Virus record (IMG/VR): IMGVR_UViG_3300030450_001611
Span: 1 to 25,816 of that record
Strand: one strand, 5' to 3'
DNA: 25,816 bases
Source of the DNA: a virus
A program made the translations under genes and the position numbers. Below are positions 1 to 8,125 of the stretch, in pieces. Numbering within the stretch: the stretch's first letter is position 1; the number at the start of each line of letters is the position of its first letter. The notes beneath the pieces were generated by a model. The model saw only the letters and a list, made by a program, of their open reading frames with translations, ran no database searches and was not told where the DNA came from.

Positions 1-78
1 AAATCTGCTGTAAAATCCGAGATGGGATTATTTGGTGGTTTTGGTAAAGGTACTTTAAAAAAAGCATACGAACATTAA
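1..78 (+). CDS. C-terminal end of an unidentified late gene (partial)
   Basis: An open frame runs from the window edge to a TAA and ends in the residues GTLKKAYEH. Only 25 residues are visible, so no function can be given. It lies immediately before the capsid gene in the same direction, a position often held by a scaffold, protease or other head-assembly gene; that is inference from gene order only. Confidence 0.6.
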   Translation, partial: KSAVKSEMGLFGGFGKGTLKKAYEH

Positions 79-135
79 TTCCTACTTGAAGGCGAAAGCA
101 GTTGATAGAGGAAAAACAATTGAAGGGAGCTTTAA

Positions 136-1017
136 ATGGCTTTAACTAATACAAGCACAGCAGCTGGTGGCTTAGGAAGAACGATAGGCGACGCTGTAAT
201 TGCTTTTAATCACGTAAATGTAATGTACCCACTTATAACTGTTCAACAAGCAGCTCAAGGGTCAAATCACGTTCAATTCTCAGATTGGACAAAATTAACA
301 TCAGGTAATGTAACTGCTGCTACACAAGCTACTACTACAACAGCTGTAGCTATTACAACAGCAGCTAGAACTGCAACTATATCAGAGCACGTTATTGCTT
401 CTACAGTAAGTGACTTAGTTCTTATGGGTTCAGGCGATGATGTTGAAGGTCAAGCAGGTCCTGCTTTAGGTAACGCAGTTGCTGCTAAACTTGATGATGA
501 CTTAGTAGAACTAGGTAAAGCATTTTCTCAAACAGAATGTGGTGCTGGTACTGCTCTTGCTTTATCTCATATATTTGGTTCTATGAGACAATTAAGATCA
601 GCAGGTGCTCCAATGCCTTACAATTTAGTTCTTTCACCTAAACAGGTGTGGGGTGCTAAAGGTTTAATTAGCTTATTACACGATGATGCTGTAACAGGTT
701 CAAATGCTAAACCAATGTCTATGATGGGCAATAAAGGTGAAGAAGCATTTTCTACAGGTTATGTTGGTTCTATTGCAGGATTCAATGTTTATTGGTCTGA
801 CCAAATAGATGAGGATGTTAGTTCTGGTGGCGATGCTGCTGGTTTTGCTTTCTCAAAAGGTGGTCTTGGTCTTGGTGTTGGTGCTGATGGCTTATTTAGA
901 ATCGCAGCAGAAAGAGACGAAATGCTAAGAGCAACTAACTATGTAGCTACAGGATTCTGGGGTGAAGTTGAGATTAAAGACGCTTATGGTGTTTATATCT
1001 TATCTGACGTTTCATAG
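136..1017 (+). CDS. Major capsid protein
   Basis: This 293-residue protein is the probable coat subunit of the phage head. It is Ala/Gly/Thr-rich, has no signal peptide or membrane span, and has a helical segment around residues 105-127 (GPALGNAVAAKLDDDLVELG) of the kind seen in HK97-fold coat proteins, followed by a region rich in Gly (about 240-253) and a C-terminus ending in a beta-like segment. Its size is typical of siphovirus coat proteins. The start has a strong ribosome site (GAAGGGAG) about 6 bases upstream. A hairpin directly follows the gene, as often seen after highly expressed capsid genes. The family call rests on residue pattern and position; I cannot name a closest relative. 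It could in principle be another abundant head protein, but no other gene in the window is a better candidate. Confidence 0.8.
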   Translation: MALTNTSTAAGGLGRTIGDAVIAFNHVNVMYPLITVQQAAQGSNHVQFSDWTKLTSGNVTAATQATTTTAVAITTAARTATISEHVIASTVSDLVLMGSGDDVEGQAGPALGNAVAAKLDDDLVELGKAFSQTECGAGTALALSHIFGSMRQLRSAGAPMPYNLVLSPKQVWGAKGLISLLHDDAVTGSNAKPMSMMGNKGEEAFSTGYVGSIAGFNVYWSDQIDEDVSSGGDAAGFAFSKGGLGLGVGADGLFRIAAERDEMLRATNYVATGFWGEVEIKDAYGVYILSDVS

Positions 1018-1036
1018 TCTTAAAGCAAAAAAAAAT

Positions 1037-1060
1037 AGGGAGGTGGGCAACTGCCTCCCT
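1037..1060 (+). terminator. Strong hairpin after the capsid gene
   Basis: AGGGAGG pairs with CCTCCCT, extended inward by two G.T wobbles and a G-C pair to a GCAA (GNRA) tetraloop, giving about 10 stacked pairs. It is preceded by an A-run but followed by TATAATATGG rather than a T-run. It may therefore be a partial terminator or an mRNA-stabilising/processing hairpin that separates abundant capsid message from the downstream genes. TATAAT at 1061-1066 could also serve as a -10 box. Confidence 0.55.
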
Positions 1061-1077
1061 TATAATATGGAGATAAT

Positions 1078-1242
1078 ATGAAAAGATTTTTTAAAAAAGG
1101 TAATGGAACAATCATTGAAGCAACCGATAATCACGATATACAATCTTTAGAAGATAGATTTACAGAGTGTGATGAAAATGGTGAAGAAGTTAAAAAAGAA
1201 GTTAAAAAAGTAGCTAAAAAAGCTAAAAAGGAAGGTAAATAA
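1078..1242 (+). CDS. Small lysine-rich protein, 54 aa, unknown function
   Basis: ATG preceded by GGAGATA opens a 54-codon frame whose stop overlaps the next start (TAATG at 1240-1244), so the two are probably translationally coupled. The N-terminus is MKRFFKKGNGT and the C-terminal third is almost entirely K, A, V and E (KKEVKKVAKKAKKEGK), a basic helix that could contact DNA or capsid. No known domain is recognised. Similar short basic proteins sit between capsid and decoration genes in many marine phages. Confidence 0.7.
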   Translation: MKRFFKKGNGTIIEATDNHDIQSLEDRFTECDENGEEVKKEVKKVAKKAKKEGK

Positions 1243-1754
1243 TGGGTTACAAGTACTTAGAAAAGTATGAAATCATAAGAGTTGTACCAACGCTTGATAC
1301 TAATGCTCACGCAGACGATGATGTTATATTTACAGGGCTAGAAATACCTAATGCAGTTAGAGAAGATGGTGGTTGTTCTCAGCTTATGCATATGTTTGTA
1401 GTTGATAGAGCAGACCAAGGGGATATAGATATTGATTTCTTTTTTACTGAAAAAAACACATCTTTTGGGTCGCAAAATGCTAGTGCTGATATAAGTGCAG
1501 CAAATTTAAAGGCTATTGGTTTTTGTGGTTGGGCATTATTAGATGGAGCTGCTGCTACTACAGGTAATAATGTAGATAATGCAACAATCCATAAAGTATC
1601 AAGTGCAGGGGGTTCAGCAGAAAGTTTAGCTCCTGTCACATTTTTACAAGCAGAATCAGGCAGCAAAAGCGTATACTGTCACGCTGTCAGCAGGTCAGGA
1701 ACACCTACATTTGCAGCAGATTCATTAGACTTAGTATTTCATATTGAAAAATAA
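1242..1754 (+). CDS. Putative head decoration or other virion protein
   Basis: The 170-residue product starts MGYKYLEKYE and contains mostly beta-prone, Ala/Ser/Asp-rich sequence without a membrane span. It has the look of a virion surface protein, and its place two genes after the coat protein suggests a head decoration or accessory head protein. No catalytic motif is visible. It is tied by one-base TAATG overlaps to the genes on both sides. Structural role is inference from composition and position. Confidence 0.65.
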   Translation: MGYKYLEKYEIIRVVPTLDTNAHADDDVIFTGLEIPNAVREDGGCSQLMHMFVVDRADQGDIDIDFFFTEKNTSFGSQNASADISAANLKAIGFCGWALLDGAAATTGNNVDNATIHKVSSAGGSAESLAPVTFLQAESGSKSVYCHAVSRSGTPTFAADSLDLVFHIEK

Positions 1755-1876
1755 TGTCTGAAGCACAAAATGGTAAAGGCGATTCTTATAGAATTCCTAT
1801 TACTGATAAGAAGTATAAAAAAAACTACGACAAGATTTTCAAGAAAGAAGAAAATGAGCTTAATAGAAAGCATTAA
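1754..1876 (+). CDS. KGD-type phage microprotein, 40 aa
   Basis: The frame opens at the ATG overlapping the previous stop and encodes a protein with GKGDSYRIPITDKKY near the N-terminus, followed by KKNYDKIFKKEE. This 'GKGD...R...(D/E)KYxxNYDxIF' pattern recurs in small uncharacterised proteins of many tailed phages, which supports it as a real gene. Function is unknown. Its last 23 bases overlap the lysozyme start. Confidence 0.75.
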   Translation: MSEAQNGKGDSYRIPITDKKYKKNYDKIFKKEENELNRKH

Positions 1877-2267
1877 AAAGCACGAAGGCTATGTAGGTAT
1901 AGTATATAAAGATAGTTTAGGTATAGATACTATAGGTTACGGCTTTGCAATAAAAGATTTAGAGTTAGACGAGGACATCTGTGAGATTATTCTTGAACGT
2001 AAACTTAGAGAATTAGAAACTAGAGTTAATTTAAAATTTAAGTGGTTTATATATATGCCTCAAGAAATTAAAGATGTTGTTATGGAGATGTGTTACCAAT
2101 TAGGTGTTGGAGGTGTTTCTAAGTTTAAGAAAACTATCGCCTATCTACAAAACAAACAATGGGAAGAAGCATCAGTAGAAATGCTTGATAGTAGATGGGC
2201 GAAACAAACACCTAATAGAGCAAAAGAATTAAGTAATAGAGTTAAAGAGGTAGATAGTGGATCTTGA
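1854..2267 (+). CDS. T4-type lysozyme (endolysin, GH24)
   Basis: This 137-residue muramidase would cleave the glycan strands of peptidoglycan at the end of infection. The catalytic triad of T4 lysozyme is present at exactly the T4 positions: E11 (in KHEG), D20 (in YKDS) and T26 (in IDTIGYG). A conserved C-terminal 'W...TPNRAKELSNRV' segment is also present. I chose the ATG at 1854 rather than the in-frame upstream ATG at 1770, because this start places E11 correctly, has an AAGAAAG site, and avoids 28 residues that merely read through the preceding microprotein in another frame. No signal peptide is seen, so release should depend on a holin. Candidate membrane partners follow directly. Confidence 0.9.
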   Translation: MSLIESIKKHEGYVGIVYKDSLGIDTIGYGFAIKDLELDEDICEIILERKLRELETRVNLKFKWFIYMPQEIKDVVMEMCYQLGVGGVSKFKKTIAYLQNKQWEEASVEMLDSRWAKQTPNRAKELSNRVKEVDSGS

Positions 2268-2415
2268 AAGTTTAAAGATTGGTGGACTTGGGCTAAGTGG
2301 TTATATAGTACAATGGATAGATATGTTTAGTCCAGTTATTGAATTAGGATATATGGTGGTACTTATTGCTTATTTTTTATATCAAATTAAAAAAATTAAA
2401 AGCGAGATTAAGTAA
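2257..2415 (+). CDS. Small single-span membrane protein, possible holin/lysis partner
   Basis: A GTG start with a good AGAGG site 7 bases upstream opens a 52-residue frame overlapping the lysozyme stop. A single hydrophobic segment lies near residues 26-44 (YMVVLIAYFLYQI), followed by a short basic tail (KKIKSEIK), so the C-terminus is probably cytoplasmic. Position directly after the lysozyme suggests a holin or antiholin role, but one span and no family signature make that inference only. Confidence 0.65.
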   Translation: MDLESLKIGGLGLSGYIVQWIDMFSPVIELGYMVVLIAYFLYQIKKIKSEIK

Positions 2416-3195
2416 TTGAGTAAAGGCGTAGTAAAAAGAGTTATAGTTACGCCAGATAAACATTTTCCATTACACGACCAACCTTCTATAAATGTCTTAA
2501 AAAAGACAATAGAAATAGTTAAGCCAGATGCTTATGTGGATTTAGGAGATGTTGGAGAATGGGAAGCATTTAGTGCTTGGAAGTATAAAAGAAAAAAAGC
2601 ACCTCCACTTGAATACCTTATAGAAGATTTTAAAATAGACATAAAAGATGTCAATGCTGGTATGGACCAGATTGATGAATCACTTGATAAAGTGAATTGT
2701 GAGGAAAAATACATAACAGAAGGCAATCACGATAATTGGCTTAATATATGTGTAGAAAAGTATCCTTACATTCCTCAATATAAGTTTAAGAACGCAGTTA
2801 AACTTAAAGATAGAGGCTATAAGTATATTCCTTTTGGAAAACACTTAAAATTAGGTAAATTATACCTATATCACGGACATCAATATGGAGGTCAGTACCA
2901 TACTTCCAACCATTTGCGTAAACTTGGTTGTAATGTAATGTATGGACATTGGCACGATTTACAACAAATGTCTGCTACTCATATGGATGGACCTAAGAGT
3001 GCTTGGAGTATCGGATGTTTAAAAGATATGGGTCCTGATTCTAACGAATGGCTAGATAATCGTAGAATTAATTGGGCACACGCTTTTGCGATAGTAGATT
3101 TTTTTAGAGGTGGACTTTTTACAGTTCACATTATACAGATAATAAACGGCAAAACTTCGTTGTGGGGTGAGTTAATAGATGGGAATAAGAAATGA
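2416..3195 (+). CDS. Calcineurin-like metallophosphoesterase
   Basis: The 259-residue protein carries the full metallophosphoesterase motif series: DxH (D14, H16), GDxxE-like motif (G44-D45), GNHD (103-106), YHGH with H153 and H155, and the closing GHWH (177-180). These bind two metal ions and hydrolyse a phosphate ester; the substrate cannot be told from sequence. The start is a TTG directly after the preceding TAA, with no intergenic base, so translation is probably coupled. It sits inside the lysis-like island, next to small membrane genes. A nucleic-acid, nucleotide or cell-envelope phosphoester are all possible substrates. Confidence 0.85.
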   Translation: MSKGVVKRVIVTPDKHFPLHDQPSINVLKKTIEIVKPDAYVDLGDVGEWEAFSAWKYKRKKAPPLEYLIEDFKIDIKDVNAGMDQIDESLDKVNCEEKYITEGNHDNWLNICVEKYPYIPQYKFKNAVKLKDRGYKYIPFGKHLKLGKLYLYHGHQYGGQYHTSNHLRKLGCNVMYGHWHDLQQMSATHMDGPKSAWSIGCLKDMGPDSNEWLDNRRINWAHAFAIVDFFRGGLFTVHIIQIINGKTSLWGELIDGNKK

Positions 3196-3365
3196 TAATA
3201 CCTAAAATGCTTATAAATTCAGTAGCAACTGCATTGGCTAAACATTTTAAGTTAAATAAAGTTATGTCTTATGTATTTGAAGATAACGAACTAGACAAAG
3301 AAGTTAAGCAACTTAATAAAAGAGTTGATATTTTAGAACACATAATTTTAAAAAAGGAGAAGTAA
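3192..3365 (+). CDS. Small coiled-coil protein, 57 aa
   Basis: ATG overlaps the previous stop (ATGA). The product begins MIIPKMLINSVATALAKHF, an amphipathic helix, and continues as a charged heptad-like stretch (ELDKEVKQLNKRVDILEHII) consistent with a coiled coil. Function is unknown. The arrangement of an amphipathic N-terminus plus coiled coil next to a glycine-rich membrane protein could suit a membrane-associated lysis accessory, but this is speculative. Confidence 0.7.
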   Translation: MIIPKMLINSVATALAKHFKLNKVMSYVFEDNELDKEVKQLNKRVDILEHIILKKEK

Positions 3366-3366
3366 T

Positions 3367-3648
3367 ATGTTAGATTTTATTACAAATAACGCAGGATTAT
3401 TAGCAGGTGGAACAGGTGCAGGAGTTGTATTATGGGTACTTAAAAAAATACCTAATAAAGAGATTTGTGGATGGGTAGAAGGAATATGTTTTACAGCAGG
3501 GAAATGTATGACATTAGGTTTATCACAATGGAAGTTTACTAAGGGTTTTTGGAATAATACAATAGAGCCTTGGTTTATTGATCTATTCGATAATTTTATA
3601 GGTGGAGCTGTAAGAGGTTTCATAAGAGGGTTAAGGTCTGATAAATAG
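3367..3648 (+). CDS. Small membrane-associated protein, 93 aa (holin candidate)
   Basis: A strong AAAAGGAGAAG site precedes the ATG. An N-terminal glycine-rich hydrophobic segment (about residues 9-25, GLLAGGTGAGVVLWVL) resembles a membrane span, and a second weakly hydrophobic region lies around 75-88 (FIGGAVRGFIRGL). Trp-rich and Cys-containing sequence lies between. Size, topology and proximity to lysozyme make it a holin candidate alongside the 52-residue protein at 2257. No family signature was recognised. Confidence 0.7.
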   Translation: MLDFITNNAGLLAGGTGAGVVLWVLKKIPNKEICGWVEGICFTAGKCMTLGLSQWKFTKGFWNNTIEPWFIDLFDNFIGGAVRGFIRGLRSDK

Positions 3649-4265
3649 TGCCATACGCAAAGACAAAAGATAATCGTTTAGTTAATGAAATCACTTTAGG
3701 TGATGGTTATCCTTTGTCTGATGATTTACAGGCTATAAAAGTAGGTGGAGAGGCTTCAGTTCTACAACTGTCCTCTCCTATACCTCACACCACTAACAAA
3801 GGTAGAGTTAAAGTTGATGGCGATTTAGAGGTTACAGGTTCTATACTTAAACAACCTACTTTACATATATTAAATGGTGGAGCTTACAATAGTGGAACAG
3901 ATTTATTTTATTTGCCTCTTGTAGGGTATAATGTTGAAAGAACTGCAACTACAAACTATAATGAGAATATAGCCTTTGTTGTACCTTATGATGGGAGAGT
4001 TAAAAAGTTAGTATTAAGAAGCGAAGCAGCACCGAGAAACACAGTTGCAGGATTTCATAAATCATCAGAAGGAACAGAAGTTCCAAATTCAACTGCAACA
4101 GAAGAAATTACAGTTAATATGCTAATAGATGATACTGCTTATACATTTGATTTTACAAGTATTAGCGAATTTGTAGCAGGAGAGATTATGACAATATCAG
4201 TAGACCCTACATTAGCAGTTAATGATTTAGTATGGACATTAGTTTTAGAATATTATATAGATTAG
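3648..4265 (+). CDS. Fibre-like virion protein
   Basis: The 205-residue protein uses a GTG start overlapping the preceding TAG by one base. Residues 50-68 contain GRVKVDGDLEVTGSI, a beta-helical repeat pattern typical of phage tail fibres and head fibres. The remainder is Thr/Asn/Val-rich beta sequence without membrane spans. It resembles the C-terminal half of the next gene (both close with a beta strand ending in 'V..YYID/VKYHIA'), suggesting related appendage components. The exact location on the virion is unknown. Confidence 0.65.
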   Translation: MPYAKTKDNRLVNEITLGDGYPLSDDLQAIKVGGEASVLQLSSPIPHTTNKGRVKVDGDLEVTGSILKQPTLHILNGGAYNSGTDLFYLPLVGYNVERTATTNYNENIAFVVPYDGRVKKLVLRSEAAPRNTVAGFHKSSEGTEVPNSTATEEITVNMLIDDTAYTFDFTSISEFVAGEIMTISVDPTLAVNDLVWTLVLEYYID

Positions 4266-4272
4266 GAGAGAG

Positions 4273-5058
4273 ATGGGAAGTTTAGCAGGAAAGTCACCAG
4301 CAGATACATACAAGAGTTTACTTAAAGTAGCAGATGAAACTAATGGTGTTTCTACAACACTTAGTGCAATAGAAGATGGAGAAGGAACTTCAAGCTGTTT
4401 ATCTATAAGTGATGATAATTTTAATATTCAACCACAAAATGACAATACTACATCAACATTTAGAGTTAGAGATACTTCAAATAATACTATATTAGCTGCT
4501 GATACATCAAATTCTACAGTCAAGGTTGGTTCAAGCCAAGCACACGCAAATACACAAATTTTAGAGTTTTCTGCTTATAGATTAGTGCCTGTAGCAGGAA
4601 CACACTATTTTATTCCTTGTTCTGGAAATAATTTCGCAGGTTCTGCTTTAGCAGAAGTTGCTTGTGGAACAGGGACAGATCCTGATACAACTTTAGATGC
4701 AGGAGCAACAACAGATGAGCTTGTTAATATGCTATTCTTAGCTCCATACAATTTAACTATAGATGGAGCAAAATTTATGGTTTCTACAGATACAGATACA
4801 GACACCACAATTAATGTTCATCTTTACAAATTTACAATGACAAATGCAGGTGGTACAAGTGACGGTAATTTAAGTAGTGGAACTCTACTTGCAAATGGAC
4901 AAGCAACAAATGTAGATAGGAATGTTTTAAAAACAGTTACAGCAAGTATAGATAGTTCAAGTGTATCTGCCGATGAAGTAATTGCTTGTTTTGTAGAGAA
5001 CGTAACAAACACAGACGATATTAATATTAGAGTACAAGTTAAGTACCATATAGCATAG
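4273..5058 (+). CDS. Fibre- or appendage-like virion protein
   Basis: A good AGGAGAG site precedes the ATG. The 261-residue product is rich in Thr, Ser, Asn and Asp, with phrases such as TFRVRDTSNNTILAADTSN typical of trimeric fibre shafts, and a low-complexity STDTDTDTTINVHLYKF stretch near residues 175-190. The C-terminal half looks like a globular beta domain. No enzyme motif is visible. Together with its neighbours it forms a three-gene appendage block lying, unusually, between the capsid and neck genes. Confidence 0.65.
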   Translation: MGSLAGKSPADTYKSLLKVADETNGVSTTLSAIEDGEGTSSCLSISDDNFNIQPQNDNTTSTFRVRDTSNNTILAADTSNSTVKVGSSQAHANTQILEFSAYRLVPVAGTHYFIPCSGNNFAGSALAEVACGTGTDPDTTLDAGATTDELVNMLFLAPYNLTIDGAKFMVSTDTDTDTTINVHLYKFTMTNAGGTSDGNLSSGTLLANGQATNVDRNVLKTVTASIDSSSVSADEVIACFVENVTNTDDINIRVQVKYHIA

Positions 5059-5066
5059 GAGAAGAA

Positions 5067-6647
5067 ATGGCAAAATTAGATGCAAATTTAACGATAACAA
5101 CAGGGCAAGGTCAAGACTACCTGTGCTCTATGAGTGATAGCTATTCAGAAGTTTATCAAAACATTAATAAAGTAGATAATACTGATGCTTTTACTACATT
5201 GGCGACATTATCTAAAACAAACGTAAGTTTACTTAAAGGTTCAAAGTTAATAGTTATTAAAAACAATAGTTCAGTTCCAGTAGAACTTCAACTTCAAATT
5301 AATGAATTTCAAAACAGTACTAATGTAGACCAGTATACAGAAGATTTATTTATAACTCAAATACTAGGTGGGAATGAATATTTAGTTCTACCTAATCAAT
5401 TTATGTTAGCTTATGCTACGGACACATCAGGTGGTCTAGCTAAAACTATTGATAATAAAGGTGGATATGATGTTAATAGTGGAAAACTTTATATTGATGG
5501 TGTAGCAAATTTAGCTGAAGATGTAGATGGATCTGAAACTGCAATAGATGTAGATGATGGAGATTATTTTAGAGTTGGCGATTTAATACAACTGGGAACA
5601 ACTACAGGCACTACTGCAACTAAAATAGAGATAATGAGAGTAACAGGAATTTCTACAAACACATTAACAGTAGAAAGAGGATTGTTTGGCTCTACCACAG
5701 GCAATGTTTCAGCACAATCAACAGGACACGCTTCAGGAGCTGCTGTTCATTTTCCTTGGTTTAATACACAGGATAGATATGATAAATATCACGATGATGC
5801 TAACGCTTTAGGTATAGCACAAACTAACTCTAACGGAACATATACTTCTACTAATTTATTTGGATATGGAAGAAGTGCCACTTACCCAACAGGTATAGTT
5901 AAAGGTTCTTTTGCTATGAAGTTTTATAATGCTGGTTATCAAGAAGTTGGTTTATCAGGTATTACACCAAATACAGAGACAGGATTAACTGCTTCTACTA
6001 CTTATTATTTTAAAATAGCAGTAGATGGAGGTTCAGCTTATGAAGTAGCATTTACAACTGATGCTAGTAACACTAAATTTGGTGGAAATAATGGTGTTAT
6101 AAGCAAGATTCAAGCAATACTTGATACTCAGTTCTATACTGAAGGAAACTTGTTTGAAAAGGGCGTTAGTTGCTCAATAGTAAATGGAGATTTAAGATTC
6201 ACTTCTCACAACAGAACTAGAAATTCAGCAATAGCATTAACGGCAGGAACAAGTGGTACTGCTAATACAGATGAACTTTTTGATGGAACTAATCAGATTG
6301 CTAGATTCCCTGCCACAGTAGAGGCTGCTGTAGCTGCTAAACTTCCAGACGATACAGTATTTAGTAAAGACACTTATATTGAGAGTAAAAATAAAGGTGT
6401 TTTTGCTTATGATGATGGGAAGGGTCATATTATAGGAGCTGCTTCAGGTACTATAAACTATGAAACAGGAGCTCTTACTATTCAAGGTCCTAATAATGCT
6501 GAGTTTGTTGTGAGTTTTAATTATGATTCGGCTCATAGTGGAGGTGTTAAAGATACAGGTAACCAAGAAAATGGAATATTTGCAATATCTGCTAGAAGTA
6601 TGAATAGTAAGATAGATGCCGAAGTTGAAATTTTAGGTTTTGTATAA
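5067..6647 (+). CDS. Large structural protein, probable head or tail appendage
   Basis: The 526-residue protein opens with MAKLDANLTITTGQG after a GGAGAAG site. Around residues 150-215 it has the pattern 'AIDVDDGDYFRVGDLIQLG ... VTGISTNTLTVERGLFGST', a motif that recurs in phage structural proteins. The rest is beta-rich, Thr/Gly/Asn-rich sequence with no membrane span or catalytic signature. A role in the virion, possibly as a head fibre or whisker, is inferred from composition and from its place beside two fibre-like genes. Confidence 0.65.
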   Translation: MAKLDANLTITTGQGQDYLCSMSDSYSEVYQNINKVDNTDAFTTLATLSKTNVSLLKGSKLIVIKNNSSVPVELQLQINEFQNSTNVDQYTEDLFITQILGGNEYLVLPNQFMLAYATDTSGGLAKTIDNKGGYDVNSGKLYIDGVANLAEDVDGSETAIDVDDGDYFRVGDLIQLGTTTGTTATKIEIMRVTGISTNTLTVERGLFGSTTGNVSAQSTGHASGAAVHFPWFNTQDRYDKYHDDANALGIAQTNSNGTYTSTNLFGYGRSATYPTGIVKGSFAMKFYNAGYQEVGLSGITPNTETGLTASTTYYFKIAVDGGSAYEVAFTTDASNTKFGGNNGVISKIQAILDTQFYTEGNLFEKGVSCSIVNGDLRFTSHNRTRNSAIALTAGTSGTANTDELFDGTNQIARFPATVEAAVAAKLPDDTVFSKDTYIESKNKGVFAYDDGKGHIIGAASGTINYETGALTIQGPNNAEFVVSFNYDSAHSGGVKDTGNQENGIFAISARSMNSKIDAEVEILGFV

Positions 6648-6706
6648 TGCCATATAAGAAAAAGAAAAAAACTAAAAAGACTAAGACTAAAAACAGGAGG
6701 AAATAA
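6647..6706 (+). CDS. 19-residue strongly basic microprotein
   Basis: An ATG overlapping the previous stop opens a 19-codon frame, MPYKKKKKTKKTKTKNRRK, whose stop overlaps the start of the next gene; both junctions are TAATG. Its AGGAGG codons also form the ribosome site for the downstream neck gene, so its translation may control that gene. The peptide would be almost purely positive charge and could bind DNA. It may instead be only a translational coupling device. Confidence 0.5.
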   Translation: MPYKKKKKTKKTKTKNRRK

Positions 6707-7680
6707 TGGCGACAGCAGCAATATATTGTACACATAAAGAATTAAAGAGAGTATTTCCTCAACTTGATAGTTTTGATAATAAAAAGCAGATTTATGGTTG
6801 GACAGAAGTCTCAAGTAATAAGTATGGTGCTCACAATAGTGGAATAGTAACTCAATTATTTGCAGATGGAGAGGATTTAGGACCTGCTCAATCAGCACAT
6901 ACTGATTTAAATGTTGAAGGAGAATGGTTTTATAATTCTGCTGAAGATGTATGTTATTATTATTCGGCTAGTACTCCATTAGATAAATTAATGGAAGGTG
7001 GAGAAGAATTTACTTCTATGGTTACTCAATACAGAACTGATGCAAGTAGATACCTTGATAGTATGCTTGATCCTAATATGCCTAAAGAAGCATTAAAGGA
7101 TAAAGAAGGTAACTTTGATTATATTATTATTCGTACTACGGCTTTGATAGCTGCTAATTTTATGATTAAAAGCCACGACCCTAATAGTGAACTTGCTAAT
7201 GCTTTAATGGAAGAAGCTAGTTTAAACATTGAAAACATTAATGAAGGTAGAGCAGCTTTATCTTGGCAAGTATCAAGAGATTCATCTCAAGGAATTGTTA
7301 GAGATGTAACTTATACATCAGGTAAAATTAGACCTGTAGACACAAGAGGCGAATGGTCAGGCACTTATGACTTAATTAAGGTTAAAATAGGTACTGGTGG
7401 TGTTTTTGGAACGGCTACATATTCAGTATGGATTAAAGATGGTGACGGACTTAAAAACCAACAAGTTATTACTAATGAAGTAATAAATGGTGATTATCAA
7501 TCTTTAGCAGGTGGTTTAGAGATTAGATTTGCAGGTAGCACAGATTCTACACAAGCTGCTGCTAATGACGAATGGGAAATAGAAGTATTTGGAAGAAATG
7601 AAGTTGTAGATGCATCTGAAGGTAAAGCCGTTAAAATGACTAGAACAGGTAGAGCTTCATATAAAAGAAAGTATAACTAA
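6706..7680 (+). CDS. Head-tail connector (neck) protein
   Basis: The 324-residue protein starts MATAAIYCTHKELKRVFPQLD, a pattern like the N-terminus of adaptor proteins that join portal and tail (gp6/DUF1320-like helical bundle). Helical sequence continues to about residue 180, including a segment of the form RYLDSMLDPNMP. The C-terminal third (about 200-300) is beta-rich and may be an inserted immunoglobulin-like or decoration domain, making the protein longer than the usual 100-180-residue adaptor. It is followed by a tail-terminator-like gene, which supports the neck assignment. A strong AGGAGG site decides the start. Confidence 0.65.
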   Translation: MATAAIYCTHKELKRVFPQLDSFDNKKQIYGWTEVSSNKYGAHNSGIVTQLFADGEDLGPAQSAHTDLNVEGEWFYNSAEDVCYYYSASTPLDKLMEGGEEFTSMVTQYRTDASRYLDSMLDPNMPKEALKDKEGNFDYIIIRTTALIAANFMIKSHDPNSELANALMEEASLNIENINEGRAALSWQVSRDSSQGIVRDVTYTSGKIRPVDTRGEWSGTYDLIKVKIGTGGVFGTATYSVWIKDGDGLKNQQVITNEVINGDYQSLAGGLEIRFAGSTDSTQAAANDEWEIEVFGRNEVVDASEGKAVKMTRTGRASYKRKYN

Positions 7681-8117
7681 TGCCTATAACGCCTGAAAAT
7701 ACATTTAAGAATATATTAGATAAATTACGTAATGTATTAAGAACAGAATTTAAGGGTACTTTACCTATTTACATAGGACACGAGACTAAAGAGGTGGCGA
7801 CACAATATTTACGGCTTGACCCTATAGGTAGCACTCTAAGTGAATACAATGTTAATGGTGAAATGAGGGAATATCAAATTAATATGTTTTATTATTTTGC
7901 AGACCCTAATGTAAACAAATCATCATTAGACCACGTTTTAAGGTTTGTATCAAGAATTGAGGCGTTAATACACGATAACATTACTATGACATTATCAGAT
8001 AGTACAAATTGTTTTAATTGTAGAGTAGAATCTACAGAACTAAACGCCTTAGATGATGAAAACGAATATGTTGTACAGTTTGAATGGCGTGGACAGCATT
8101 TAGGTAATTTAGATTAG
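7680..8117 (+). CDS. Putative tail terminator / tail completion protein
   Basis: The 145-residue protein starts at an ATG overlapping the previous stop. It has the alpha/beta pattern of minor tail or terminator proteins: an N-terminal helix (NTFKNILDKLRNVLRTEF), a central beta region (EYQINMFYYFADP), a helix (LDHVLRFVSRIEALIHDN) and a final strand (EYVVQFEWRGQHLG). Size and position between neck protein and tail tube protein match this role, in which it caps the tail tube and joins it to the head. Confidence 0.65.
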   Translation: MPITPENTFKNILDKLRNVLRTEFKGTLPIYIGHETKEVATQYLRLDPIGSTLSEYNVNGEMREYQINMFYYFADPNVNKSSLDHVLRFVSRIEALIHDNITMTLSDSTNCFNCRVESTELNALDDENEYVVQFEWRGQHLGNLD

Positions 8118-8125
8118 GAGTAATT

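Noticed and set aside
1770-1853. Upstream extension of lysozyme to an ATG at 1770
   Set aside because: These 28 residues read the preceding microprotein in another frame; the ATG at 1854 places the E11/D20/T26 triad exactly as in T4 lysozyme.
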